The notes under the pieces were generated by a model. The model was not told where the DNA came from, did not search any database, and worked only from the letters and a program-made list of their open reading frames with translations. Below, in pieces: positions 13,779-21,916 of a DNA stretch of 51,402 nt (position 1 is its first letter; every line of letters starts with the position of its first letter). The stretch is from a virus: IMG/VR virus record IMGVR_UViG_3300025168_000010, positions 1-51,402 of that record; one strand, 5' to 3'. The position numbers and the translations under genes are program-made.

Positions 13779-13791
13779 TGTCATGCTGACA
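13779..13791. promoter_or_regulatory. TGTCA-tgc-TGACA palindrome before the virion operon
   Basis: A perfect palindrome with 5-bp arms and a 3-bp spacer, 17 bases before the first virion-operon gene. TATAGT at 13762-13767 may be a -10 box for that operon, with no convincing -35. The half-sites match those at 8841 and 13199. Confidence 0.4.
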
Positions 13792-13807
13792 AGTAATAGG
13801 AGAAGAC

Positions 13808-14116
13808 ATGCCGCGCAAGAAGAAGGTCGAAGAAAGAGTCCCCCTGTTAGACGAACGCTTTAGCCTAGATAGCTACGAAGGCATACTAGGTAGCCTACGA
13901 ATCGTGGCAGAAGGGATCGCAGACGAATCTCTCAAGAGAGATAAGGCAGATCTTCTGCTAAAAGTTTTAAGTTCTGCAAGAATGACAATTACAGAAAAGC
14001 GAAAGACTTCCGTTCTCGACAATAAGGCAGTTTCCCCCGACCCTATTGCTGGGGCCTCCGTCAAAGTTAACTCTAGTGGGCCATTCGCGGTATACTCGAC
14101 CTCAGATAAACAATGA
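13808..14116 (+). CDS. Candidate small terminase subunit, 102 aa
   Basis: ATG at 13808 follows AATAGGAGAAGAC. The product is a charged helical protein with a basic N-terminus (PRKKKVEERV) and a C-terminal disordered tail. Its ATGA overlap with the large terminase gene and its size suit a small terminase subunit, which would select DNA for packaging. No diagnostic helix-turn-helix is obvious, so the assignment rests on position. The 13216 product is an alternative. Confidence 0.45.
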   Translation: MPRKKKVEERVPLLDERFSLDSYEGILGSLRIVAEGIADESLKRDKADLLLKVLSSARMTITEKRKTSVLDNKAVSPDPIAGASVKVNSSGPFAVYSTSDKQ

Positions 14117-15750
14117 TCGTAATGCCAAGTGATCCGGAGTTTTGGAATCCGGAAAAGTTCCTGCCGATGCTTAGTGTAAGAACTAAGAGTGGGGCGATAA
14201 AACCATTTGAGCTTTGGTCTCACCAGCGGATACTGAGCGCAGCCGTAGTTAGGTGTTACCAAGAAAACAAGTGGCTGTGCCACGTAAAACCTCGACAGGA
14301 AGGAAGCTCTACGTTCTTCACGGGGGTTCTATTTCAGCACGTTGCGTTTAGATCAGGTTGCTATGCAGGGATTGTGGCTCACAAAAGGGAAGTATCTGAG
14401 AAACTTGCACGTATTGCTATACGTTTCCACCAAACATGCCCAAAGCCTATACGACCGTACCGGACTCCGGGGCTAAAAAGAACTCTGGAGATACCTAGAG
14501 ACGACGGTGGCGACAGCTTGCTTACTTGCGCATCAATTAAGGATGATGAGCCACTGCGTGGCGATACCGCTCAGGTGGTATTAGCAACAGAGATTAGTTC
14601 TTGGAAAGGCAGGGCCGGAGAAGACGCTTGGACCTCAGTGCTAAACGCAGTGCCTGAAGATGGTGGCATTATATTTGGGGAAAGCACTCCCAAGTACTAC
14701 GGAGATCAGTTGCATAAAGTCTTTGAGGACTCTAAAAGAGCAGGTTCAAAGTGGCTTTCTGTCTTTATACCTTGGACGTTTGTAGAGGAGTACTCTAGGG
14801 AGCCAGCTAAGGGGTGGAAGCCTAGACCAGAAATCCTAGACTATGCAAACAAGAACAAACTGACACCTGCACAGGCTCATTGGATGCAAGCAGTCGGCCT
14901 ACCTAAGTGTCGTAACAATATATCTAAGTTTCAAGCAGAGTATCCTATCAACGAGCTTGATTGCTTCGGCCTTGCCGGAGATCCTGTGTTTAATAGTGAG
15001 AAACTTATGGGAGTTCTCCAGGCTATGGATGGAGCCACTGGGATCGCGAGTGAAAGTAAAGAACTTGAGATATTCAAAGAGCCAAACCGTGACCACAGAT
15101 ACATTATTGCGGTAGACCCTGCATCATCTTGGTCTAAAAAGGATAAGTTTGGTGTAGAAGTATTAGACCTGTTTACCTGTGAGCAGGTCGCAGAGTATGA
15201 AGGGCATATAGATGCCTACAGTATGGCAAAGATGCTTGCTGAACTCGGAGCAAAGTACAATAAAGCGACTATATACGTAGAGGCCAACGGAGTTGGTGAT
15301 GCTTTGTTAAGTCATTTGCTTGCGCCATCTATCGCATACAACATGGTATACCATCGGCAATCGACAAACCCATTAAACAGAAGTGGTGGGTCTTCTCTTG
15401 TTCCTGGTTGGTGGGCATCGTCAGCAACAAAGTCTGCTGCAATAAGTTTCTTGCAAGAACTAATACAAGATGATTCAATAGTTATACATTCTCAACGTCT
15501 GCTAAGGCAGTTAATTCAGTACCGTGGGCAATGGGATAAACTTTCCCGCGATGCCGAGGGTGGTCACTATGACCTTACAGCAGCCTTTGCTTTGTCTGCT
15601 TGGGCGTATAGAAACGAGGTTAAGAGGGGGCATACACGTATGCGCCAAACAGAAAGTAGCATTCGCAAGGCTGCTTGGGACAGGCTATTAGAACGACTAG
15701 AGGGTTCTTCCGAAAGCGATTGGAACAATCGTTGGGGTAAACACAAGTGA
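14113..15750 (+). CDS. terL: Large terminase subunit (packaging ATPase-nuclease), 545 aa
   Basis: It would power DNA translocation into the procapsid and cut the concatemer. The ATPase domain has an atypical Walker A RQEGSST (61-67) in place of the usual GKS/T, and a Walker B hydrophobic run ending in E160 (VVLATEIS). GESTPKYYG may be the coupling motif. The RNase-H-like nuclease domain shows IIAVDPASSW (D335), YVEANGVGDA and a late acidic DLTAAFAL. The length is normal for the family. The start at 14113 overlaps the upstream stop (ATGA); ATG 14122 is possible too. Confidence 0.92.
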   Translation: MIVMPSDPEFWNPEKFLPMLSVRTKSGAIKPFELWSHQRILSAAVVRCYQENKWLCHVKPRQEGSSTFFTGVLFQHVAFRSGCYAGIVAHKREVSEKLARIAIRFHQTCPKPIRPYRTPGLKRTLEIPRDDGGDSLLTCASIKDDEPLRGDTAQVVLATEISSWKGRAGEDAWTSVLNAVPEDGGIIFGESTPKYYGDQLHKVFEDSKRAGSKWLSVFIPWTFVEEYSREPAKGWKPRPEILDYANKNKLTPAQAHWMQAVGLPKCRNNISKFQAEYPINELDCFGLAGDPVFNSEKLMGVLQAMDGATGIASESKELEIFKEPNRDHRYIIAVDPASSWSKKDKFGVEVLDLFTCEQVAEYEGHIDAYSMAKMLAELGAKYNKATIYVEANGVGDALLSHLLAPSIAYNMVYHRQSTNPLNRSGGSSLVPGWWASSATKSAAISFLQELIQDDSIVIHSQRLLRQLIQYRGQWDKLSRDAEGGHYDLTAAFALSAWAYRNEVKRGHTRMRQTESSIRKAAWDRLLERLEGSSESDWNNRWGKHK

Positions 15751-15757
15751 GGTAGGC

Positions 15758-17557
15758 ATGGCTAACGACAGTACTGACGCATTTAGTCCACAGGACGACA
15801 GCAAGGAAGACAAGGCACGTAGAAGAATGCTGGCTCTTGTACAGCAGACTGAGAAGTGGTTTGAGAGTAACATTGCAGAAGAAGCAATGCGGAACCTTGC
15901 GTACTACCGTGGCAAGTTCTGGGCTGGAGATGGATACGCCACTAACAAAAAGATTCGCAGTTACGCTGCTCAAAAGAATGAGATCTTCCCTATCATTGAT
16001 ACCATAGTTTCAACCTTGGCTATGGACCTGCCACAAGTTGAGGCATTAGATCAACGAGCGCGTACAGCAGATGCTCCTACCAGAGCAACCGACGCAACTG
16101 TACAAGGCCGCAGAATCTCTGCTGTCATGAACTGGTTTGCAGAAGAAGATGAACTGGACTCAGTTGTTCAAGAACTTGTACTACATGCGCTCCTCTTTAG
16201 AAGTTCAGTCGTAAAAGTATCATGGTCTAGTTCTTTAGGGCGACCTGTCTGGCGAACAAAACTACCTTGGGAAGTGCATTTTGACCCGATGGCTAAGAGA
16301 ATATCTGATGCAGCTTGGTGCTTTGAGAAGTTTACTATCCACATTGATGACCTAAAGTCTCGCATCAAATCAAAAGTTTACGGTAAAGTGAAGAAGGATA
16401 TTAAGGCAGACGCCTATCCGCGAACACTAATTGACCAGTACGACAAAGACTTAGACTCTAAGCAGGAGCAATTAAAAAGCCTTGGCTTAAAAGAGTACAT
16501 CGGTCTGGTCGAGTTCTGGGACTTCCGTAGCGGAAAGCTTTTCCACTTACATCCACCGACGGGACAAGTCCTGATGGAAACAACGATCCCTTACGGCAGG
16601 CCCTACGAGGCACTTGTGTTCCACAACGGTGTTGGTCGAATTGATGGCATTCCAGATGTGACTTTGATTGCAGAAATGCAACGAGACATCAACGAATTAG
16701 TTAGCGCACGTCGTGAGATTGTATCTCGACTACCCAAAAGAATGCTGATTGATGCCTCCTTGTTCCGCTCTGAAGATGAGTTCTCTCGCTTTAAGAACTC
16801 CCGGACTTGGGAACCACAGATGGTGCAGAAGCCTGTGGATGGAAAAATAGCAGATCGTGTATTCGTTACTCCAAGTATGGATACTACTTTTGACTTTAAC
16901 AGAACGTTAGAAGATGAAGTTCAAGGTGTTCGTCGCATCGTCGGTGAGGCTGACTACCAACGTGGTGTTGTTAAAAACATTCGGACAGCAGCAGAAGTAG
17001 ATGCTTTACGGGGATCTATCGAGGGTCGTGTCAATATCCGAATGAGAAAGTTGGTTCGTGCTGTAAAGGCTATGTTCGAGCTAGGCCAAGCGGTAACTCG
17101 ATGGGCAACCTTAAATCCTGATGACTCCCTCATTGATTTCGATAGACTAGCAAAGCACACACAGGTTGATGTGTCTGGAGCAGTGCTTGCCAAAGACTTT
17201 GCAGAAGGAACTCTCAAGTTCCGTTTACTCCCTTTCTCTCCTTTAATGGAAGACAAGCACACTCGAAGGGACTCCTTATCACAGTTACTACCTACTCTTT
17301 TGGGCAGCCCACTAATGGAACACCTGGACGGAAAGGAACTTGCTAAAGAGATTATTGAGCTGTATGGCTGGAGGCCATCCATTATGAAGCCGGAGAAGAC
17401 TGGCCTACCAACAGATAAAGAACTTGGTGTAATGGAAGCAAAAATGCAAGCCCCAGCGCCTGAAGAAGCTGCTGCAATGGCCCCTGAAGCTGGTGCTCCA
17501 GTTGATGAGGCTATGCCTGCCGGGTTAGAGCAAGCCTTATCACCACTTGGACAGTAG
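15758..17557 (+). CDS. Portal protein, 599 aa
   Basis: ATG at 15758 follows GTGAGGTAGGC, 7 bases after the terminase stop. The protein forms the dodecameric DNA channel at one capsid vertex. The N-terminal helices plus YYRGKFW, PIIDTIVSTLAMDLPQVE, and the mid-domain LPWEVHFDPMAKRISDAAWC match phage portal proteins. The long helix around 300-330 (EMQRDINELVSARREIVSRL) suits the stem/clip region. The C-terminus is Ala/Pro-rich and probably disordered. The position right after the terminase agrees. Confidence 0.88.
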   Translation: MANDSTDAFSPQDDSKEDKARRRMLALVQQTEKWFESNIAEEAMRNLAYYRGKFWAGDGYATNKKIRSYAAQKNEIFPIIDTIVSTLAMDLPQVEALDQRARTADAPTRATDATVQGRRISAVMNWFAEEDELDSVVQELVLHALLFRSSVVKVSWSSSLGRPVWRTKLPWEVHFDPMAKRISDAAWCFEKFTIHIDDLKSRIKSKVYGKVKKDIKADAYPRTLIDQYDKDLDSKQEQLKSLGLKEYIGLVEFWDFRSGKLFHLHPPTGQVLMETTIPYGRPYEALVFHNGVGRIDGIPDVTLIAEMQRDINELVSARREIVSRLPKRMLIDASLFRSEDEFSRFKNSRTWEPQMVQKPVDGKIADRVFVTPSMDTTFDFNRTLEDEVQGVRRIVGEADYQRGVVKNIRTAAEVDALRGSIEGRVNIRMRKLVRAVKAMFELGQAVTRWATLNPDDSLIDFDRLAKHTQVDVSGAVLAKDFAEGTLKFRLLPFSPLMEDKHTRRDSLSQLLPTLLGSPLMEHLDGKELAKEIIELYGWRPSIMKPEKTGLPTDKELGVMEAKMQAPAPEEAAAMAPEAGAPVDEAMPAGLEQALSPLGQ

Positions 17558-17566
17558 GAGACTTAG

Positions 17567-18025
17567 ATGAAATTCAAAGAATTAGCAGGTAAAGCTGGCA
17601 AAGGGCACGAAGGTGCAGTAAAAATCTTTCTTATGATGCTGCCTAAAGGCGGTATGCCAGAAGGCATGGAGCCACAAGAGTACGCTTCTGAGGTTTCTAA
17701 CGATGAAGAGTTTGAAGACTACGATGTAGAGGAAGACTCTTTTTTCGAGTATCTTGGCGTAACTGAAGAGGAAGTCGAGGATGACGACCCAGAGGTTGAC
17801 GAGCAAGGCACAGGCTTTCAAGACTTAAAGCTTAAAAAATCAATTTATGATTGTATGATGCCGCTTGAACTTCCTGAAGACGCTGTTAAAGCAATTTGCA
17901 GTGCTGTATACGACGGCATTGTTGGTGGAAAGATTTTCCCTCGCCTTGAAAAAGGTCAAAAGAAGGCATACAGCAGCGACGACGAAGCCGATACGCACAA
18001 CGAAGAAGAGGAATCCGACTACTAA
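17567..18025 (+). CDS. Hypothetical very acidic protein, 152 aa
   Basis: ATG at 17567 follows TAGGAGACTTAG. Two short ordered regions (residues 1-30 and 88-125) are separated by a stretch dominated by Asp and Glu (EEFEDYDVEEDSFFEY, TEEEVEDDDPEVDE). Another acidic tail ends the protein. Such proteins between portal and capsid may act as assembly chaperones or scaffold accessories. The stop shares a base with the next ATG. Confidence 0.65.
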   Translation: MKFKELAGKAGKGHEGAVKIFLMMLPKGGMPEGMEPQEYASEVSNDEEFEDYDVEEDSFFEYLGVTEEEVEDDDPEVDEQGTGFQDLKLKKSIYDCMMPLELPEDAVKAICSAVYDGIVGGKIFPRLEKGQKKAYSSDDEADTHNEEEESDY

Positions 18026-18564
18026 TGCCTTTGTATAATTACACATGCACTGACGGTCATACATTTGAAGAGCTAGTTCGGGGACGTAACGTCGATGTAA
18101 TATCTTGCATCGTAGACAACTGTACATGCATGGCCAACCGCTCTACGGTTTACGCAGTTACAACTATAGGTCCTGTGTTTGAGCACATGGAAGCACATAA
18201 TAATAGCCTACTTAGTAAAAGGCAAAGAAAAGCAGGCATGGAATTAAGGTCTGCAAAAGACGTTCAAATGATGCAGGAGAAGCTTGGGCTGCGCCCAGTC
18301 GATCCCAAAAGTCGAGAAGGAAGAGACTTATTGGAAAGGCAAATGGACGACAGTCGTGATATTGCTAAGGTGCATGATAAAGATGGCCGAACAGCAGCGG
18401 TTGATTATGTATATAAAACTGAAATGACTAGAAATACAGGATGGACAGATGGCCAGTACAGCAATTGGAAATCAAGCAACGATGCCGCAACCACCGCCGC
18501 AAAGTCAGGGAGGGTCGACCTCTCCGCAGCTAAGCGAAGAGCAGATTCAAAACCTTCCTCTTGA
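18025..18564 (+). CDS. Zinc-ribbon head-region protein, 179 aa
   Basis: ATG at 18025 overlaps the previous stop (TAATG). The N-terminus MPLYNYTCTDGHTFEELV is FmdB-like (compare the 65-aa protein at 11715), with C8, C28, C33 and C35 as possible metal ligands in a diverged second knuckle. The rest is a charged helical extension (LEKL-type and RDLLERQMDD). The last 116 bp are also used by the next gene in another frame. Confidence 0.65.
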   Translation: MPLYNYTCTDGHTFEELVRGRNVDVISCIVDNCTCMANRSTVYAVTTIGPVFEHMEAHNNSLLSKRQRKAGMELRSAKDVQMMQEKLGLRPVDPKSREGRDLLERQMDDSRDIAKVHDKDGRTAAVDYVYKTEMTRNTGWTDGQYSNWKSSNDAATTAAKSGRVDLSAAKRRADSKPSS

Positions 18565-18997
18565 AGAACTAGAGGCATTAGTTTTTCAGAGGGCATCAGA
18601 ACTACAAGCAGCAATGGGAGGAGGGGCTATGGAAGAAGAAGGAATGGCAGCACCAACAGAAGGAATGGCAGCACCAGCACCAGAGGCTGGAGCGGGGATG
18701 ATGGACCCAGCTATGGTTATGGCAGCAACATCTCTACTTGTAGAAGCAGGCTTACTGACCCAAGCAACAGACCAACTTACACCAGAAGTAGTAGCAGCAC
18801 TCCAATCTCTAGTTGACAAGATACGTCCAGGGCTTTATGACTTGACCGTACCAGAAGAACTGATGGAGGTTATCAATGGACTCGCAAACGGAACAATTGG
18901 ACTCGACGTTGGAGGAGACGCAGCAGCCCTCGGAGCAGGACCAGACGCAGGAGCAGGCCCAGCCGGACCTGCCGGAGCAGCCGGACCTCTCCTCTAA
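18449..18997 (+). CDS. Ala/Pro/Gly-rich head-region protein, 182 aa, overlapping both neighbours
   Basis: ATG at 18449 follows CAGGATGGACAG. The frame overlaps the upstream gene by 116 bp and the downstream gene by 122 bp; all three are in different frames. The N-terminal third is Pro/Gln/Ser-rich. Residues about 60-85 contain repeated EGMAAPTEGMAAPAPEAGAG. A central hydrophobic helical region (MVMAATSLLVEAGLL) and a Gly/Ala-rich tail follow. It resembles disordered scaffold-associated proteins. Function unknown. Confidence 0.6.
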   Translation: MASTAIGNQATMPQPPPQSQGGSTSPQLSEEQIQNLPLEELEALVFQRASELQAAMGGGAMEEEGMAAPTEGMAAPAPEAGAGMMDPAMVMAATSLLVEAGLLTQATDQLTPEVVAALQSLVDKIRPGLYDLTVPEELMEVINGLANGTIGLDVGGDAAALGAGPDAGAGPAGPAGAAGPLL

Positions 18998-19784
18998 TGA
19001 AGCGCCTACATCTGAAGATAGTGAAGACACTGTTAAAGCTGATGAAGTTGATAGTGAAAGCGTTGTTGAAGCAGGAGGAGAAGAGCAAGGAACTTCCGAA
19101 GAAGTAGAACCTGAAGCTCCTACGGAAGTAGAACCAGTAGCAACCGAGGCTGTAGAGTACGGAACTCTACAAGACGTAGCGGTTGCTCTAGACTCCATGT
19201 CTCCAGAGATTCGTGCACATGTTGAGCCAGTAATGAATCTGATTCAAACGGCACACGAAGATTACAAAGCCGCTGTTGACAAATACGAAGTTGCAAGAAA
19301 AGAACTTCAAGAGTTTGCTACAGAGATGAAAGACTTCGGTGTAGAGTCTGAAGAGGTGGTTCAACGGTTTGAAACACAGCAGAAGCAAATTAGAGTATTA
19401 AACAGTGCATGTGTTGATACAACATGGACAGCATTCTCTAGATTGCATCCAGAGTACTCTGGGCAAACAGAAAAAACTAAAACTATTTTTAGTGATGTTG
19501 TAGCGTCAATGTTGAACAAATTTCCCGGAGAATCAACACTTGACAAACTGGAAGAAGCATACAAGTACGCTCAGTATACTTCAGGAGAAACTGCGGCTAA
19601 GGCCCCCAAAGTAGAAGCCAAGAAGGAGGCTCCTGCTCCAGAGAAGGCTGCTCCTCCTGTAAACATTAACAGTAAGCAACAAGCACTTGTCACCGATGGG
19701 TCTAATCCCCTCTCTAACCCAGTGCTTGATGTTGACGACATGTCCTGGAACGAGATACTAAACCGTCATCTCCACTTGTTGTAA
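18876..19784 (+). CDS. Scaffold-like protein, 302 aa
   Basis: ATG at 18876 has a strong GGAGG site inside the preceding gene. The first 95 residues are extremely acidic and Gln-rich (EETQQPSEQDQTQEQAQPDL). A long helical coiled region follows (about 100-190: HEDYKAAVDKYEVARKELQE), then an Ala/Lys/Pro linker and a conserved-looking C-terminal end. Acidic N-terminus, coiled coil and position directly before the capsid gene are typical of phage scaffolding proteins. Confidence 0.7.
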   Translation: MDSQTEQLDSTLEETQQPSEQDQTQEQAQPDLPEQPDLSSNEAPTSEDSEDTVKADEVDSESVVEAGGEEQGTSEEVEPEAPTEVEPVATEAVEYGTLQDVAVALDSMSPEIRAHVEPVMNLIQTAHEDYKAAVDKYEVARKELQEFATEMKDFGVESEEVVQRFETQQKQIRVLNSACVDTTWTAFSRLHPEYSGQTEKTKTIFSDVVASMLNKFPGESTLDKLEEAYKYAQYTSGETAAKAPKVEAKKEAPAPEKAAPPVNINSKQQALVTDGSNPLSNPVLDVDDMSWNEILNRHLHLL

Positions 19785-19821
19785 TAGTCGTGGGGATGTT
19801 TAATAAACTTAGGAGTTTTAA

Positions 19822-20913
19822 ATGGCCCTGTTAGAGTACGCAAGTTTTACAGTACCCGATGTCGTCAAGAAGTCAGTGGTATCTTTCTATAACCAAGACC
19901 CGCTTCTGCAAGCATTGCAGTCTCGCCATAAAGTCAAACGTTCTGGTGGCACTGAAGTTCGCATCCGTCGTGTTAAGTCAGCTCACTCACAAGTGACTGA
20001 GATCAACGCAACGAACATGAGCGTTCCTCTTTCAAAGACTGAGACTTTCGGCACACTCACAGGTGATTGGGCACGTTACATCAAGCCTATCATCCTTCCT
20101 CACTACGACCGTGATCGTATGCAGAGCAAAGAAGATCGTGCCAACTGGGTACGTGATACTACTGAAGCTGCAATGATGAGCCTTAAGAACGACGTTCTTC
20201 GTCGTTTATACGTTGGCGACCCAACTACAATAGCACTTTCTGGAATGGGAAGCTTGAACGGTCACTACGGTAACGGTACTTCTGCTGGTTTTGAGCGTGG
20301 CGCACTTGAGTTTAATACTCCTGGCGACCAAGCCACTTCGCCTAATAGCTACCTTGGCCAAGCTCGTGCAAACGATGCTACTGACCATGTGAACAACTGG
20401 CACAACCAGTACGTTCGTATGGGTACCGGTATCGGAACTGACTTTCTTAAAGCTGCTGAAGAAGTTAAAATTACTGCTGACAGCTTTGCAGACGATTCTG
20501 AGGGTATCTCTCTCGGTATCTTAAGCATTGCTGATCAAGTCGCTCTTGGTGAAGAAGTACGTTCTTACCCAGGTGGTTCTAGCAACGCTGCTGCAATCAT
20601 GTACACACCAGAAGATATCAAAGCTGGTAAAGCACATCCCACAGTCTGGATGGTTGGCGGCGTTCGCTACTACAGCAACCGCTGGATGGCTACCGGAACT
20701 TCAACAACTGGCATGGGTGGCGAAATAGGTGCATGTTACCTTCTCAACCCAAACCAGATTGAGTACTGGGTCAATGCTAACAACGATTTCCGTGTAACTA
20801 AGTTCACTGATCATCTCGCAACTTCTAACCAAGATGCAGACATCGGTTACATCATCATGGAATCACAATTCGCTATCCCTAACCTAATGGCTAATGGCTG
20901 CGTGAGCCGCTAA
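19822..20913 (+). CDS. Major capsid protein, 363 aa
   Basis: ATG at 19822 follows TTAGGAGTTTTAA. The length, the abundance of preferred codons, and the position between scaffold-like and decoration-like genes identify it as the main shell protein. The N-terminal arm (VVSFYNQDPLLQAL) and the beta-strand patterns near ATGTSTTGMGGEIGACYLLN fit an HK97-like fold, which I infer rather than see. Codon use is smoother here than in the neighbouring genes, as expected for the most abundant product. Confidence 0.85.
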   Translation: MALLEYASFTVPDVVKKSVVSFYNQDPLLQALQSRHKVKRSGGTEVRIRRVKSAHSQVTEINATNMSVPLSKTETFGTLTGDWARYIKPIILPHYDRDRMQSKEDRANWVRDTTEAAMMSLKNDVLRRLYVGDPTTIALSGMGSLNGHYGNGTSAGFERGALEFNTPGDQATSPNSYLGQARANDATDHVNNWHNQYVRMGTGIGTDFLKAAEEVKITADSFADDSEGISLGILSIADQVALGEEVRSYPGGSSNAAAIMYTPEDIKAGKAHPTVWMVGGVRYYSNRWMATGTSTTGMGGEIGACYLLNPNQIEYWVNANNDFRVTKFTDHLATSNQDADIGYIIMESQFAIPNLMANGCVSR

Positions 20914-20923
20914 GGAGTTTGAC

Positions 20924-21397
20924 ATGATTGGATCTGATATTTTCTTAAGTGAAGTGAGTACTACCAGTACGGAGCAACTTGCTCCTATGGGGACTGTACG
21001 CGCTTATATTGATACAACCTACGGCTTTCAACAGTACCGCATGGTACTAGCGACTATCGCGCTGGATGCAAACGTAGTGGTGGAATACTCTGACGGGCTA
21101 ACCTCCGCAGGGGTTAAGGCATCTGCCGCTGGTCTCTCCGCTGTAAACATCGCTGGGATCACGCAAAACGCGATCCCAGTTGGTCAATACGGTTGGGTCT
21201 GCTGCTCAGGAACCTGTGTAGTCACTGCTGCTGCTGATGTCGCCGCTGGCGCTGCCGCTGTAACCGTTGGCACCGATGGCCATGTTGATGATACTGCGAT
21301 CACAACCATAGAGGATGCTATCATCGGTGTCTTCCCAGCCATCATTGATGTCTCAGTACTTGCGACTGGACCGATCCGTCTGTCTGGCCTTCTGTAG
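20924..21397 (+). CDS. Probable capsid decoration or head-stabilising protein, 157 aa
   Basis: ATG at 20924 follows TAAGGAGTTTGAC, 10 bases after the capsid stop. The protein is beta-rich and Ala/Val/Gly-rich (VDISVLATGP-type strands, CSGTCVVTAAADVAAGAAAV). Placement right behind the capsid gene with equally strong initiation suggests a protein made in similar amounts. It may be a trimeric decoration protein; this is inference. Confidence 0.65.
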   Translation: MIGSDIFLSEVSTTSTEQLAPMGTVRAYIDTTYGFQQYRMVLATIALDANVVVEYSDGLTSAGVKASAAGLSAVNIAGITQNAIPVGQYGWVCCSGTCVVTAAADVAAGAAAVTVGTDGHVDDTAITTIEDAIIGVFPAIIDVSVLATGPIRLSGLL

Positions 21398-21411
21398 CCA
21401 ATAACTTAGTG

Positions 21412-21425
21412 GGGGCTTCGGCCCC
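21412..21425 (+). terminator. GGGGC-TTCG-GCCCC hairpin after the capsid genes
   Basis: A perfect 5-bp GC stem with the very stable TTCG tetraloop, 15 bases after the decoration-like gene. The following bases TGCTTCTTT are only partly T-rich. It may attenuate transcription or protect the 3' end of capsid mRNA rather than stop transcription completely. Confidence 0.6.
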
Positions 21426-21443
21426 TGCTTCTTTGGAGGCTTA

Positions 21444-21842
21444 ATGCCAAGACCTATTAAGTACGCTACTGTTGGTTCACATAGTCTATCTAATACTGCT
21501 TCTGTAAGTGGTGCTCTAGTGGGTGATGGCTCTACTGGTTCTGCAACTCCTGGCGGGAGATGTCGTCTGGCTTCTTTGGAAGTCACCATATCAGGTGGAA
21601 GCCTTGCTTCTGCGGGGTCTGTACCCCAAATCTACCTAGCGAAAGACTCTGCTGGACTACATCCGATTACAGATTCATCTGTGGTCGGTAAGATAGGAAT
21701 CGCTGCCGGAAACGCTGGTGGAGTTTCAGTTAGGCTTGAGCAAGATGCCTACATTGAAGGTTCTGTCTACGCTGTAGCGAAGCTTGCTAGTGGGAAAACC
21801 GGGACTGGCGTATGGAAATTAACATTCGTACAAGGCGGCTAG
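21444..21842 (+). CDS. Beta-rich virion protein, 132 aa
   Basis: ATG at 21444 follows TTTGGAGGCTTA. The protein is Gly/Ser/Ala-rich with regular beta segments (RLASLEVTISGGSLASAGSV, VSVRLEQDAYIEGSVYAV). It could be a second decoration protein or a head-fibre protein. It is bounded by hairpins on both sides, forming its own small transcriptional step between capsid and tail genes. Confidence 0.6.
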   Translation: MPRPIKYATVGSHSLSNTASVSGALVGDGSTGSATPGGRCRLASLEVTISGGSLASAGSVPQIYLAKDSAGLHPITDSSVVGKIGIAAGNAGGVSVRLEQDAYIEGSVYAVAKLASGKTGTGVWKLTFVQGG

Positions 21843-21866
21843 TTTGAACTGAGTATTACTCAGACG

Positions 21867-21901
21867 AGGCTTCCGCGTTACAATACACGGGAGCCTTTTT
21901 T
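21867..21901 (+). terminator. Rho-independent terminator
   Basis: AGGCTTCCG (21867-21875) pairs with CGGGAGCCT (21888-21896) with one G-T wobble, followed by six T. A small CTGAGT-att-ACTCAG hairpin stands just before it. It separates head genes from tail genes, giving stepped expression. Confidence 0.85.
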
Positions 21902-21916
21902 ATTAGGGAGAGAGAG

